DNA of 52,598 nucleotides, from assembly GCA_003552625.1 (NCBI GenBank), contig PUNM01000061.1:1-52598 (forward strand), given 5' to 3'. The number at the start of each line of letters is the position of its first letter. Within the stretch, counting starts at the first letter, position 1. Below are positions 1-12,796 of this stretch, in pieces. The notes beneath the pieces were generated by a model that searched no databases, had not been told where the DNA came from, and saw only the letters and a program-made list of their open reading frames with translations. The position numbers and the translations under genes are program-made. This DNA is from Ectothiorhodospiraceae bacterium (GTDB taxonomy: Bacteria > Pseudomonadota > Gammaproteobacteria > Nitrococcales > Halorhodospiraceae).

Positions 1-3568
<3,568 letters not shown>

Positions 3569-3625
3569 AATCCGTCTACTGCTCCGTAATGAATGCGGCT
3601 ATCGGGTTGGACCGTTGCGATCCGG

Positions 3626-4687
3626 CTAAGTGCGAGCGAGCCGCAATGCCATGGCGGCCCAGCCGCCAAGCAGGATACCGCCGAGGGCAAGCAGGGCGGG
3701 CAGGGCCAGGGTCGAGAACCCGGACAGCCCCTGTCCAATCGAACAGCCGAGGGCCAGCGCACCGCCAATCCCCATCAGCGTTCCGCCGCCGATAGCCCGC
3801 AGCATCGGGCGCGGGCCGTCGAAGCCCTGGAGTTGCCAGCCGCCTGTGAGCAGTGCGCTCGCCGCGGCCCCAACGATGACCCCGGCCACTACCGTGACAC
3901 CGAATGCCAGATCGGTCCCGGTCGCCAGCATCAGGTACTGGATACCGTCGCCGACCGGTGCGACGAAGGTCAGCGAGACCAGATCGACCGGGTCGAAGTC
4001 GTCGGCGCCGACGACCCCCGTCACCCACCAGCCGGCGGGCACCAGGGCGCCGATGGCGATTCCGCCGAGCCAGTCCCGCGGGCTGGCGCGGAATGCCGGG
4101 CTGCCGACGGCGTAGAAGGTGAGGGCGACCACCAGGACCAGTGGGACACCCCATTCGGCCAGCCGCAAGCCGATGCCGTACTCCGCGAGCAGCGCCGGCA
4201 GGTGCGGTGGCTGGCCGGCCGGTGTCCAGGAGGTGGCCTCCAGGGCGTCAATCCGCCAGGGTGCCAGCACCCCGGTCAGCGCTGCATAGGCGCTGATGCC
4301 AAGGCAGAGCAGCACGAGCAGGGATCGCAGGTTGCCGCCGCCGAGCAGGACCAGTGCACGCGCACCGCAGCCATTGGCGAGGATCATGCCGAAACCGAAG
4401 AGCAGGCCGCCGACGGGGACCAGCAACCAGGAGAAACTCCCCTGCAGGTAGAGGCTGCTGCTTAGATCGACGACTCCCAGGCCGTGGAGGATCTGGGAAC
4501 CGCCCAGGGCGACAGCCATGGCCAGCGCAAAGGCACGCAGGCGGCGGCCATCGCCCTGGTGCCAGGCCTGGATGAGGGCGCGGGTGAGGCAGAAGCCTGT
4601 TCGCTGGCCGATGGCGCCGAACAGGAGGCCGATGATCAGCCCACCCCAGGCGACGGCTGTGGTGTGATCCAGGCCGGCGATCGGCAT
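3626..4687 (-). CDS. YeeE/YedE (TsuA)-family sulfur-compound transporter
   Basis: A 353-residue inner-membrane protein of the YeeE/YedE family, whose characterised member TsuA takes up thiosulfate. About nine hydrophobic segments are visible. The family cysteine motifs are present: TGFCLTR near residue 32, NGCGARAL near 106 and ALGCSIGQG near 316. These cysteines line the substrate path in the family. The ATG overlaps the fccB stop by one base (TAATG), so the two are translationally coupled. Placed between the sulfide dehydrogenase and the SoxYZ carrier, it probably moves sulfane sulfur or thiosulfate across the membrane. Direction and substrate are not shown by the sequence. Confidence 0.9.
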   Translation of the reverse strand: MPIAGLDHTTAVAWGGLIIGLLFGAIGQRTGFCLTRALIQAWHQGDGRRLRAFALAMAVALGGSQILHGLGVVDLSSSLYLQGSFSWLLVPVGGLLFGFGMILANGCGARALVLLGGGNLRSLLVLLCLGISAYAALTGVLAPWRIDALEATSWTPAGQPPHLPALLAEYGIGLRLAEWGVPLVLVVALTFYAVGSPAFRASPRDWLGGIAIGALVPAGWWVTGVVGADDFDPVDLVSLTFVAPVGDGIQYLMLATGTDLAFGVTVVAGVIVGAAASALLTGGWQLQGFDGPRPMLRAIGGGTLMGIGGALALGCSIGQGLSGFSTLALPALLALGGILLGGWAAMALRLART

Positions 4688-5994
4688 TACCCCTCCTGGT
4701 AGGTGCCCCAGGTATCCTGCGCGATCGCCTCGTACCAGGCCACGGCGTGCTCCGCCTCCTTGCGGCGGAACTCGCCATCGGCGTCCTCTGGACTGATGCC
4801 GCCAGAGAACTCCTCGATCTCCCCGTCCCGAACCCCGTAGACGCCGGCCACGGAAATGCCGTAGCCGGGGGCGATCGTGCTGTAGCAGGTGTTCGCCCAG
4901 GAAGGATCGGGGGTCTCCTCGCCGGCGAGGTCAGCGAGCACCGCTGCCGCCACGGACTTGCCCTGGGTGTTCGCCACGAAGCCGGATTTCGGCATTGGGG
5001 CGGCCTGTGTCGCATCGCCAATGACGTAGACGCCATCAGCCTGCGGCGAGCGGAACGTCCGCGGTTCGATCGGCACCCAGCCGCTGTCGTCGGTGACACC
5101 GGCGCGATCGGCAATGAAGCCGGCCTTTTGCGGCGGCACGACGTTGAGCACGTCGGCTTTGTGGCGGGTCCCGAATTCGGTCTCCACCTCGCGGTTCGCG
5201 GCGTCGACCCGGATCACCGTGCCGTCGTTGGAGCGGCTGACCCACTCGATCATGTCGCCGTAATTCTCCTGCCACCCCTGCTGGAAGAGCGGCTGTTTGG
5301 AGAAGTTGTCCTTGGCGTCGAGCAGCAGGATCTTCGACTTCGGCTTATGGTTCTTGAAGTAGTTCGCCACCATGGAGCCCCGCTCGTAAGGGCCCGGTGG
5401 GCAGCGGAACGGGTCCTGTGGGGCGACGAGGATGAAGGTCCCGCCATCCTCCATCGACTCCAGCTGCTTCTTGAGCAGGTGGGTTTGCGGCCCGGCCTTC
5501 CAGGCGTGAGGGGCAAGCTCGGCGGCGTCCCGGGTGTAGCCTTCCAGCTCGCCCCAGCGGATATCGATGCCGGGAGAGAGGATGAGGCGGTCCCAGCGCA
5601 GCGTTTCATCGCCGGCAAGGGTGACCGTGCGCTGCTCAGTATCGATATCGGTGGCGGTGCTGTGGATGACCTGGACGCCGTAATCGCGCGCCAGCTCCCG
5701 GTACCCGTGACCGAGGTCCTCGAAGTCGTAGAGGCCGCCGAGGTAGAGGTTGCTGAACGGGCATGTGTAGTAGCGCCGGCTCGGTTCGATCAGCGTCACG
5801 TGGACGCTGGGGTCAAAGCGCTTGAGGTACTTGGCAGCGGTGGCCCCGCCGAAGCCGCCACCGATGACCGTGATCCGCGGTGGTTGGTTGCCGGCGACGG
5901 CGCGGCCGATGCCGCTGGCGGCCAGCACGGAACCGGCACCCAGGCTGCCGAAAAGCCCCAGAAGCTGCCGTCGATTGATGCGCATGCGGTCCAT
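4687..5994 (-). CDS. fccB: Flavocytochrome c sulfide dehydrogenase, flavoprotein subunit
   Basis: Periplasmic FAD subunit that oxidises sulfide to sulfane sulfur or polysulfide and passes electrons to the FccA haem. It has 435 residues with a Tat leader (INRRQLLGLFGSLGAG), an N-terminal FAD motif (VIGGGFGGATAAKYL, about 43-57) and a second nucleotide-fold motif (GVYVIGDATQ, about 321-330). Cys198 (RCPPGPYER) and Cys370 (NTCYSTIAPGYG) match the redox-active pair of the Allochromatium enzyme, and Cys78 (TCPFSN) is also present. The ATG at 5994 has GGAG seven bases upstream; a second ATG three codons in is less well placed. It lies 11 bp after fccA and overlaps yeeE. Confidence 0.95.
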   Translation of the reverse strand: MDRMRINRRQLLGLFGSLGAGSVLAASGIGRAVAGNQPPRITVIGGGFGGATAAKYLKRFDPSVHVTLIEPSRRYYTCPFSNLYLGGLYDFEDLGHGYRELARDYGVQVIHSTATDIDTEQRTVTLAGDETLRWDRLILSPGIDIRWGELEGYTRDAAELAPHAWKAGPQTHLLKKQLESMEDGGTFILVAPQDPFRCPPGPYERGSMVANYFKNHKPKSKILLLDAKDNFSKQPLFQQGWQENYGDMIEWVSRSNDGTVIRVDAANREVETEFGTRHKADVLNVVPPQKAGFIADRAGVTDDSGWVPIEPRTFRSPQADGVYVIGDATQAAPMPKSGFVANTQGKSVAAAVLADLAGEETPDPSWANTCYSTIAPGYGISVAGVYGVRDGEIEEFSGGISPEDADGEFRRKEAEHAVAWYEAIAQDTWGTYQEG

Positions 5995-6005
5995 GGGCGT
6001 GCTCC

Positions 6006-6341
6006 TTAATCCTCGATCTCGGCAAAATAGCGGGCCAGTGCCTCGAGCTGGTCCTCGGTGTAGCCGGCGGCGATCCGGTCCATGACCGTAGCCGAGCGCT
6101 CTCCGCGCTTGAACCCGAGCAATTGCTCGCGCAGATCCTCATAATCGCGCCCACCGATCGGCGGGATGGCCGAAGCGTAACGGCCGGTGGTGCCGTGGCA
6201 GTTGGCGCAGGAGGCAGCGAGAACATCCGTACTTGTGGCAGGCTTGGACTCCGCCAGGCTCAGGCCCGTCAGAGCGCTGAGCAGGATCCCGGTGAACGCG
6301 GGCGCGGTGAATCGAGTCATACGACGGTAAAGCCCCTGCAT
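6006..6341 (-). CDS. fccA: Flavocytochrome c sulfide dehydrogenase, monohaem cytochrome c subunit
   Basis: Small c-type cytochrome of 111 residues with a signal peptide (about 1-31). It has one haem site, CANCH at 45-49, and Met87 (SATVMDRI) is a good candidate sixth ligand. It accepts electrons from FccB and passes them to the periplasmic electron chain. With one CxxCH it resembles the short monohaem subunit of green sulfur bacteria rather than the longer dihaem subunit of Allochromatium. The chosen ATG has GAGGGGG six bases upstream; the alternative ATG seven codons later lacks a clear site. It is the first gene of the fcc cluster. Confidence 0.9.
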   Translation of the reverse strand: MQGLYRRMTRFTAPAFTGILLSALTGLSLAESKPATSTDVLAASCANCHGTTGRYASAIPPIGGRDYEDLREQLLGFKRGERSATVMDRIAAGYTEDQLEALARYFAEIED

Positions 6342-6376
6342 GTTGACCCCCTCGGCTGCAGGATCGAAACAGCGGT

Positions 6377-6404
6377 AGTTTAGTCCGGACGGGATAGACG
6401 TAAA
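6377..6404 (-). promoter_or_regulatory. Candidate sigma70-type promoter of the fccAB-yeeE-soxYZ cluster
   Basis: On the minus strand TTTACG and TAAACT are separated by 16 bases, ending 35 bases before the fccA ATG. The surrounding 93-bp divergent region is clearly lower in GC than its neighbours. The match to consensus is moderate. Confidence 0.35.
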
Positions 6405-6434
6405 ACGAATGAAAAGTCATTTCCTTATAGCATC

Positions 6435-7664
6435 ATGAGTGCCCGGCCCCGATCTCGTTGGATGACGGTGCTGATCTGGGTGGTCAGCGCCTTGGTGATT
6501 GCGGCGGCTGGCTATCTCTACTACACGGACCTTGGGCCGCAGCTGGCCGAGCAGGACCGGGAGCCCGGCGCTGTGGCCGTGGAGGTGGCGCCGGTGGAGC
6601 AGCGCGACCTGGAAGATGTCCGGCGCCTCGACGGTGCCCTGGAGGCTGCTTCCCGCTACGATCTGGCGCCGAAGGTCACGGGGCAGCTGCGTCGGCTGGA
6701 TGTGCGCATCGGCGATACCGTTGCTCCGGGGGATGTGATTGCGCGCCTGGACGGGGAGGAGGCTGAGCAGGAGGTCGCCGAGGCGGAGGCCGCCCTGGAG
6801 GTGGCCCGTGCCCAACTGGCGGAGAGCCGCTCGGCGTTGGAGGCCGCGGAGCGGGACCTGCGCCGGACCCAGGAACTGCGCGAGCGCCAGATCGCCTCCG
6901 CTGCGGAGCTGGAAGCCGTTGAGGCCCAGGTCGCGGCGGAGCAGAGCCGCGTCCAGCTGGCCGAGGCGCAGATCGCCCAGCGCCAGGCTGCGCTCAGCGC
7001 GGCGCAGATCCGCGAGTCGTTCACCGTGATCCGGGCCGACTGGGAAGAGGAGGAGGGCGAACGGGTCGTCGGTGAGCGCTACAAGGATCCGGGCGCGACG
7101 GTCAGCGCCGGGGAGCCGATTGTTTCACTGCTCGATGTCTCGGAACTGCGCGCGGAGGCGTTTGTCACCGAGCGCGAATACGCCCGGCTCGAGCCGGGGC
7201 AGCAGGCGATGCTCCGTGTGGACGCCTTCCCCGGGGCGACCTTCCACGCCGAGGTCGCGCGCCTTGCCCCGCTGTTCAGCGCGACCACCCGCCAGGCCCG
7301 CGTCGAGCTGACCGTGCCGAATCCGGACGGGATGCTGCGGCCGGGTATGTTCGCGCGCATCTCCGTGGGCGTCGGCCGGTTGGAGGATGCCTTGACGGTC
7401 CCGCGCGAGGCCATGGTCCGGCGGGATGGCCAGCCATCGGTGTTTCGTCTTGAACCGGCCGACGAGGAAGGCGCGGCCCCGCGGGTGCGGCTGGTGGCCG
7501 TCGAGCCGGGGCTGAGAGTCGGCGACCGCCTCGCGGTGCGGACGCTGAACGACGAAGACGACCTCCAAGGGGCTTATGTGGTGGTCCTTGGTCAGCATCT
7601 GCTCGGCGACGGCACCCGGGTGGAACTCGTCGGTGAGCAGCCGGACGAGGTGGCCGCGCCGTGA
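6435..7664 (+). CDS. RND efflux periplasmic adaptor (membrane fusion protein)
   Basis: Periplasmic adaptor of 409 residues that couples an RND pump to an outer-membrane channel. It starts with a membrane anchor (TVLIWVVSALVIAAAGYLYY). A biotinyl-lipoyl half-motif follows (APKVTGQLRRLDVRIGDTVAPGDVIARLD), then a long coiled-coil hairpin rich in Glu, Ala and Arg (about 110-185), and beta-barrel and membrane-proximal domains (LRPGMFARISVGVGRLEDALTVP near 305). No good ribosome site precedes the ATG at 6435. The stop overlaps the GTG of the pump gene (GTGA), so the two are coupled. The substrate cannot be read from the sequence. Confidence 0.93.
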   Translation: MSARPRSRWMTVLIWVVSALVIAAAGYLYYTDLGPQLAEQDREPGAVAVEVAPVEQRDLEDVRRLDGALEAASRYDLAPKVTGQLRRLDVRIGDTVAPGDVIARLDGEEAEQEVAEAEAALEVARAQLAESRSALEAAERDLRRTQELRERQIASAAELEAVEAQVAAEQSRVQLAEAQIAQRQAALSAAQIRESFTVIRADWEEEEGERVVGERYKDPGATVSAGEPIVSLLDVSELRAEAFVTEREYARLEPGQQAMLRVDAFPGATFHAEVARLAPLFSATTRQARVELTVPNPDGMLRPGMFARISVGVGRLEDALTVPREAMVRRDGQPSVFRLEPADEEGAAPRVRLVAVEPGLRVGDRLAVRTLNDEDDLQGAYVVVLGQHLLGDGTRVELVGEQPDEVAAP

Positions 7665-10600
7665 GGATCGCTGCGTTTTGCGCCCGGCGCCCGGTCTTCA
7701 CGGTGATGGTGGCGCTGATCGCTGTCACGCTCGGGCTCAATGCACTGGATCGGTTGCCGGTTGACCTTCTTCCGGAGATCGAGTACCCGACGCTGCGCAT
7801 CTCCACAAACTACCCGGGGGCGGGCCCCGAGGAGGTGGAGTCGCAGATCGTTGAGCCCATTGAGAACGCCGTCGCTCCCGTGGCCGGTGTCGAGCGGATC
7901 GAGTCGGTGTCGGCCGAGGATCAGGGCGATGTCAGCCTCTCCTTCGCGTGGGGGACCGATCTCGAGGCGGCGGCGAACGACATCCGCGAGCGCCTCGATC
8001 GCATCCTGCGGGATCTGCCCGACGACGCGGACCGCCCCCGTCTGCGTTTCCTCGATTTGGGCGATCGGCCGATCCTCGTCATCGGTGTCGCGGCCGATCT
8101 GGATCCCATAGAGCTCCGCAGCCTCGCCGAGGACCGGATCCGTGACCGGATCGAACGCGTCCCTGGTGTCGGTGCCGTGGACGTCTGGGGAGGGCTGGAG
8201 CGGGAGGTGGAGATCGCGGTCGATCGGGGCCGTCTGCGGGCCGCACAGCTCTCCCTGGAGGATGTCCGGGAGGCCGTGGCCGATGCCGACTTTGAGGTTG
8301 CCGCCGGGCGCCGTGCGGAGGGGCGCCTGGAGCTGGGGCTGCGGGTCCCCGGGCGGCTGACGGATCTCGATGCGCTCGAAGAACTGCCGGTGGCTCGCGG
8401 GGATGACGGCTCCGTGGTGCGCCTCGGTCAGCTTGCCGAGGTACGCGATACCCATGAGCTGGAGACGCGGCGGATCCGCATAGACGGGGAGCCGGGGATC
8501 CGCCTGGCCGTCCGCGGGCGGTCCGACGCCAATACCGTCGCGACTGCTGAGCGGGTGCGCCAAGAACTGGAGCGGCTTCGGCCCGAACTGCCGCAAGTTG
8601 GGCTGACGCCGGTGCGCGATACCGCCGTCTACATCGAGCGCTCCATGGCCAACCTGGGCCAGGCGATCCTCTTTGGCGGCGGGCTGGCGTTTCTGGTGCT
8701 GCTGCTCTTTCTGCGCGATCTGCGTGCGGCGCTCGTCGCCGCGGTGGCGATACCGGTCTCGCTGATCAGCACCTTCGCCCTGGTCTACTTCGCCGGCTTT
8801 ACGCTGAACCTGATGACCCTCGGCGGTATGGCGCTGGGGGTCGGTCTGATGGTGGATAACGCCATCGTCGTGCTTGAGTCGATCATGGCGCGGCGCGAAC
8901 GCGGGATGACTGCCTACGGTGCGGCGGTCAGCGGTACCGCCGAGGTCGCCCCGGCGGTGACGGCGAGTACCCTGACCACGCTGGCGATCTTCCTGCCCTT
9001 GATCTTCCTTGATGGCATCGCCGGTACGCTGTTCACGCAGCTGGCCTGGGTGGTGGGTTTTGCCCTGTTCGGCTCCCTGCTGGTGGCTTTCACCGTGGTG
9101 CCGATGCTGGCCGCCCGACTGCCCCAACGACCGCCGGGGCAGTCGGTCACGCGCTGGTACCGGGCCATGGAGCGCGGTTACCGGCGCCTGCTCCGCGGGG
9201 CGATGACCCGGCGGGGTGGGGTCCTGGGGCTTACCTTTGCCGTCGTCGTGCTGGCGGCTGCGATCGTTCCGCGGCTGGGTACGGAGCTGATGCCGGGTAC
9301 CGACGAGGGCGATATCCGCATGAGCTTCGAATGGGAGCCGGGGATCAGCCTCAATTTCATGGACGAGCGCATGCAGCAGATCGAGCAGCGTGCAGTGGAT
9401 CGGGTCCCCGAGGCGGAGCACTGGGTATCGAGTTCCGGGACAGGCGGTTTCCGGGCCGGGGGCGGCCATACCAGCCGACTCGATTTCTCCCTGGTGCCCT
9501 TGACCCAGCGGGATCGCTCCACGGAAGCAGTGGCCGATGACTTGCGCAAGGCCTTCGAGGACACGCCCGGGGCCGAGGTTCGGGTCCGCGCCCGGGAAAG
9601 CCGCCCGACCCGCGGCGGTTTCGGTGCTGAGGGGGAGGAGCTGACCGTCGAGGTCTTCGGTTTTGACCGGGACACGCTCGCCCGTCTTGCCGGCGCCATG
9701 GAGGATCGGGTCGCGGGGATCGAAGGGGTGACCGACGTGCGCGTTGGCCAGGATCGGGCGGTGCCGGAGGAGCGGTTGCAGATTGACCGGGCCCGCGCCG
9801 CAGACATGGATGTCTCGGTCAGCCGCATCGCCAACACCATCGAGTCCGCCGTGGCCGGATCCCGGGCCGGTCTCTATCGCGATGCCGGCGACGAGGTGGA
9901 CATCCGGGTGCGCTTGGCCGGCGCGCGGCAAATCGAGCGCGAGGAGTTGCTCGACTTGACCGTGCCCAATCGCAGCGGTGAGCCGGTGGCGTTGCGCAGC
10001 CTGGTGGATGTGGACGATGGCGAGTCACCGATGACCATCGAGCGCCGGGATCGGCAGCGAGTCACCACGCTGCAGGCCAACATCAGCGGGCGTGACCTCG
10101 GCTCCGTGGTCGCCGACGCGCGGACGGAACTCGCGCAGGTTCCCGTGCCGCGTGGCTATGGCTGGCGTATCGGCGGGGATTACGAGGAGCAGGCCGAGGC
10201 GTTGCAGCAGCTGACGATTACCTTGCTGCTCGCCGTGGCGTTGGTCTACATGGTTATGGCCTCGCTGTACGAGTCACTCCGCAACCCCCTGGTGGTGATG
10301 TTCACCGTCCCCTTCGCCGGGGTCGGTGTGGTCGGCATGCTTTGGGCGACCGGGACGACGATCAACGCCCAGTCCTTCATCGGGATCATCCTGCTCGCCG
10401 GGATCGTGGTGAATAACGGTATCCTGCTGGTGGATCGGGCCAATCGCAGCTTCCAGGGCGGCGCATCAGCCCGCCAGGCGGCGCTGATCGCCGGGCGACG
10501 CCGGCTGCGACCGGTTCTGATGACCTCGTTGACCACGGCGCTGGCGCTGACCCCGCTGGCGCTCGGCATCGGCGAGGGGGCGGAGGCGCAGGCGCCGATG

Positions 10601-10717
10601 GCCCGTGCGGTGCTCGGCGGCTTGATCAGTGGCACCCTGATCACGCTGGTGGTGATTCCGGTGGTCTTCACCCTGTTTCAGTCGAGCAAAGGGAGGCGCG
10701 TTGCGCAGCCATCGTGA
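7661..10717 (+). CDS. RND (HAE1-like) efflux pump, inner-membrane permease
   Basis: Proton-driven inner-membrane pump of 1018 residues, the usual AcrB-family length. It has two repeats, each with a large periplasmic loop and a bundle of membrane helices. Family signatures include the N-terminal ARRPVFTVMVALIAVTLGL, YPGAGPEEVESQIVEPIE, VAIPVSLISTFALVYFAGFTLNLMTL in pieces, and GIVVNNGILLVDRANR in the second half. The TM4 proton-relay position reads Asp399-Asn400 (GLMVDNAIVV) instead of the Asp-Asp of AcrB, as in many AcrB relatives. GTG start at 7661 overlaps the adaptor stop. It forms an operon with the adaptor and the channel. Confidence 0.95.
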   Translation: MRIAAFCARRPVFTVMVALIAVTLGLNALDRLPVDLLPEIEYPTLRISTNYPGAGPEEVESQIVEPIENAVAPVAGVERIESVSAEDQGDVSLSFAWGTDLEAAANDIRERLDRILRDLPDDADRPRLRFLDLGDRPILVIGVAADLDPIELRSLAEDRIRDRIERVPGVGAVDVWGGLEREVEIAVDRGRLRAAQLSLEDVREAVADADFEVAAGRRAEGRLELGLRVPGRLTDLDALEELPVARGDDGSVVRLGQLAEVRDTHELETRRIRIDGEPGIRLAVRGRSDANTVATAERVRQELERLRPELPQVGLTPVRDTAVYIERSMANLGQAILFGGGLAFLVLLLFLRDLRAALVAAVAIPVSLISTFALVYFAGFTLNLMTLGGMALGVGLMVDNAIVVLESIMARRERGMTAYGAAVSGTAEVAPAVTASTLTTLAIFLPLIFLDGIAGTLFTQLAWVVGFALFGSLLVAFTVVPMLAARLPQRPPGQSVTRWYRAMERGYRRLLRGAMTRRGGVLGLTFAVVVLAAAIVPRLGTELMPGTDEGDIRMSFEWEPGISLNFMDERMQQIEQRAVDRVPEAEHWVSSSGTGGFRAGGGHTSRLDFSLVPLTQRDRSTEAVADDLRKAFEDTPGAEVRVRARESRPTRGGFGAEGEELTVEVFGFDRDTLARLAGAMEDRVAGIEGVTDVRVGQDRAVPEERLQIDRARAADMDVSVSRIANTIESAVAGSRAGLYRDAGDEVDIRVRLAGARQIEREELLDLTVPNRSGEPVALRSLVDVDDGESPMTIERRDRQRVTTLQANISGRDLGSVVADARTELAQVPVPRGYGWRIGGDYEEQAEALQQLTITLLLAVALVYMVMASLYESLRNPLVVMFTVPFAGVGVVGMLWATGTTINAQSFIGIILLAGIVVNNGILLVDRANRSFQGGASARQAALIAGRRRLRPVLMTSLTTALALTPLALGIGEGAEAQAPMARAVLGGLISGTLITLVVIPVVFTLFQSSKGRRVAQPS

Positions 10718-10727
10718 GGTTCGAGGG

Positions 10728-12242
10728 ATGAGCTGGTGGTGCCGCCGCCGGGCGCCGGCCGCGCTGCTGGTTCTCGTCGCGTTGCCCGGCGTGGTCGCTG
10801 GCGAGCAGGGCCGCGATGGGGAGGCCTGGAGCCTGAGCCTGGAGGATGCCGTGCTCAGCGCCCTCGAACACAATCCGGCGCTCCAGGCCGAGCAGCTGGA
10901 GCCGCTGGTTGCCGGCACCTTTGAGCAGCTCGAGCGGGCCGAATTCGAGCCGCGCCTCGGGCTCGATGCGCTCTACGGGCGGGAGCGGGAACAGCGACTC
11001 GGCGAGTTGGGTGAAGACGGCGCCGTGCGCGACGAGTACGCCGATCTGCTCGGGTCGGTGCGCCAACGCTTTGCCACCGGCACGGAGCTGGAGCTCTCCC
11101 TGGGGCAGCGCTTTCTCGAGCGGGTTGCCGAGGAGGAGCGGGAGCAGCACACCACGCGAATCGGTGCGACGCTGACCCAGCAGCTGCTCGAGGGACGGGG
11201 ACGGGAGGTCAATCTCGTGGCCCTGCGCCAGGCGGAGCTGGCGACCCTCGGGTCCGAGTACGAGTTGGCGGGGTTTGCGGCACAGCTCGTGGCCGACGTG
11301 GAGGTTGCCTACTGGGAGTACGTGTTGGCCGATCGCGAGATCGCGATCTTCGAGCAGTCGCTGAGCCTCGCCGAGCAGGAGGTCGAACGGGCCCAGGAAC
11401 GGGTGCGGCTGGGGGATCTGGCGGAGACGGAGCTGGCTCCGCTGGAGGCTGAGGTAGCCCTTCGCCGCCAGGAGCTGATCGACGCGCGAAACCGGCGTGA
11501 GAGCGCTCGACTGGAACTGCTTCGCCTTGCCGGGAGCGAGGAGCAGGTGGACGAGGACCGGGCAATCGAGCCGCAGACAGAGCCAGAGCGAACCGTCCGG
11601 GAACCCGATCCGGTCACGGAGCACCTGGCCCTGGCGCTGCAGCACCGCCCGGAGATCAATCAGGCGCGCCTGGAATTGCAGGGTGAAAACCTGGAGGTGA
11701 CGCGCACCCGCAACGGCCTTCTGCCGCGTCTTGAGCTCTTTGTCAGCCTTGGGCGCAGCGGCTATGCCGACTCCTTTAGCCGGGCTCCGCGAGAGCTCGA
11801 TGGCTCCAGCTATGATGCCGAGCTCGGTATTCGGCTGGAGCGGCCATTGCGCAACCGCGCCCCGGAAGCCGAGCACCGGCGGGCACTGGCCGAGCGCAAC
11901 CAGGCCAACCTGAGCTTGAGTAATCTGGCGCGGCTGATTCGCCACGATGTGCGGACGGCGCACCTCGAGCTGCAGCGGGCGGCGGCGCAGATCGAGGCCT
12001 CCGCCGCGACCCGGCGCGCGCAGCAGGAGCGGGTGCGGGCCGAGGACGAGCGCTTTCGCGCCGGCGATGCGACGGCCTTCGCCGTGGTGCAGGCCCAGCG
12101 CGATCTGCTCGAGGCGCAGATCAATGAGGCTGCGGCTGTGGTCGAGTACCGGACGGCTCTGGTGGAACTCTATCGGCTCGACGGCACGCTCTTGCAGCGG
12201 CGCGGAATTGAAGCGGTCCCCGAACAGGCCAACCTGCGGTAA
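10728..12242 (+). CDS. TolC-family outer-membrane efflux channel
   Basis: Outer-membrane component of the tripartite pump, 504 residues, close to TolC. A signal peptide (RRRAPAALLVLVALPGVVAGEQ) is followed by two tandem outer-membrane-factor repeats. These are rich in long amphipathic helices, with VEVAYWEYVLADREIAIFEQSL in the first and RHDVRTAHLELQRAA in the second. LEDAVLSALEHNPALQAE at the mature N-terminus is typical. I chose ATG 10728, ten bases after the pump stop, with GAGG eight bases upstream. A TTG at 10701, four bases after GGGAGG and overlapping the pump gene, is an alternative that adds nine residues. Confidence 0.9.
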   Translation: MSWWCRRRAPAALLVLVALPGVVAGEQGRDGEAWSLSLEDAVLSALEHNPALQAEQLEPLVAGTFEQLERAEFEPRLGLDALYGREREQRLGELGEDGAVRDEYADLLGSVRQRFATGTELELSLGQRFLERVAEEEREQHTTRIGATLTQQLLEGRGREVNLVALRQAELATLGSEYELAGFAAQLVADVEVAYWEYVLADREIAIFEQSLSLAEQEVERAQERVRLGDLAETELAPLEAEVALRRQELIDARNRRESARLELLRLAGSEEQVDEDRAIEPQTEPERTVREPDPVTEHLALALQHRPEINQARLELQGENLEVTRTRNGLLPRLELFVSLGRSGYADSFSRAPRELDGSSYDAELGIRLERPLRNRAPEAEHRRALAERNQANLSLSNLARLIRHDVRTAHLELQRAAAQIEASAATRRAQQERVRAEDERFRAGDATAFAVVQAQRDLLEAQINEAAAVVEYRTALVELYRLDGTLLQRRGIEAVPEQANLR

Positions 12243-12277
12243 TCTGTCCCACTTCTGCCGCCACGGAGCCGACGGCC

Positions 12278-12796
12278 ATGACCGATCCGCTCGACTACCC
12301 GAGCTTTCCCAAGCGCGCTGGTGCGTCGGTGACCACCCCGGCCCTGCCGTCGGCGGTATGGCCCTGGGTCGCCGGGATCGGGGGCGAGAACCGCTACTAC
12401 TACATGAACGCACTCTGGACGGTTCGCGAGCTCCTCGATGCAGCGGTGGGAGGGCGCGGCTTGCGCCACCACCGGCCGGGGCATACCGACTTGCGTCCGG
12501 GCGATCGGATCGACTCCTGGCGGGTGCTGATTGCCCATCCGCGTCGCAAGCTGGCGCTGGAGTTCGGCATGCGAGCCCCCGGCACCGGTGTTCTCGAGTT
12601 CGATCTCGAGCCGCTCCCTGCCGACCGCGGCACCCGGCTGGCGGTCACGGCGTATTGGTCCCCCCGCGGGCTGCCCGGACTCTTCTACTGGTACGCGATG
12701 GAGCCTGGCCACGCTTTTATCTTTCACGGTCTGGCCAAGGAGATCTGCCGGCGGGCGGAGGCTGGCGAGGTGCCCTCCTGGGCCGTCTCCGGCTAG
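12278..12796 (+). CDS. DUF2867-family protein
   Basis: A 172-residue protein matching DUF2867, a domain often fused to the C-terminus of NAD(P)-binding epimerase-like proteins and here standing alone. Visible signatures are WPWVAGIGGENRYYY near residue 28, LRPGDRIDSWRVL near 70 and an aromatic C-terminal half (PGLFYWYAMEPGHAFIFHGLAKEI). No signal peptide or catalytic motif is obvious. It follows the efflux operon by 35 bp and may be read with it. Its last four bases overlap the convergent acetyltransferase. Function unknown. Confidence 0.75.
   Translation: MTDPLDYPSFPKRAGASVTTPALPSAVWPWVAGIGGENRYYYMNALWTVRELLDAAVGGRGLRHHRPGHTDLRPGDRIDSWRVLIAHPRRKLALEFGMRAPGTGVLEFDLEPLPADRGTRLAVTAYWSPRGLPGLFYWYAMEPGHAFIFHGLAKEICRRAEAGEVPSWAVSG

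Noticed and set aside
6421-6437. TATAG box just before the adaptor ATG as evidence of a leaderless mRNA
   Set aside because: Spacing from the box to the ATG is only three to four bases, too short for a start at the ATG, and no -35 box fits.
7592-9931. 779-codon open frame on the minus strand opposite the RND pump
   Set aside because: Antisense shadow; low-complexity composition and no start site or domain.
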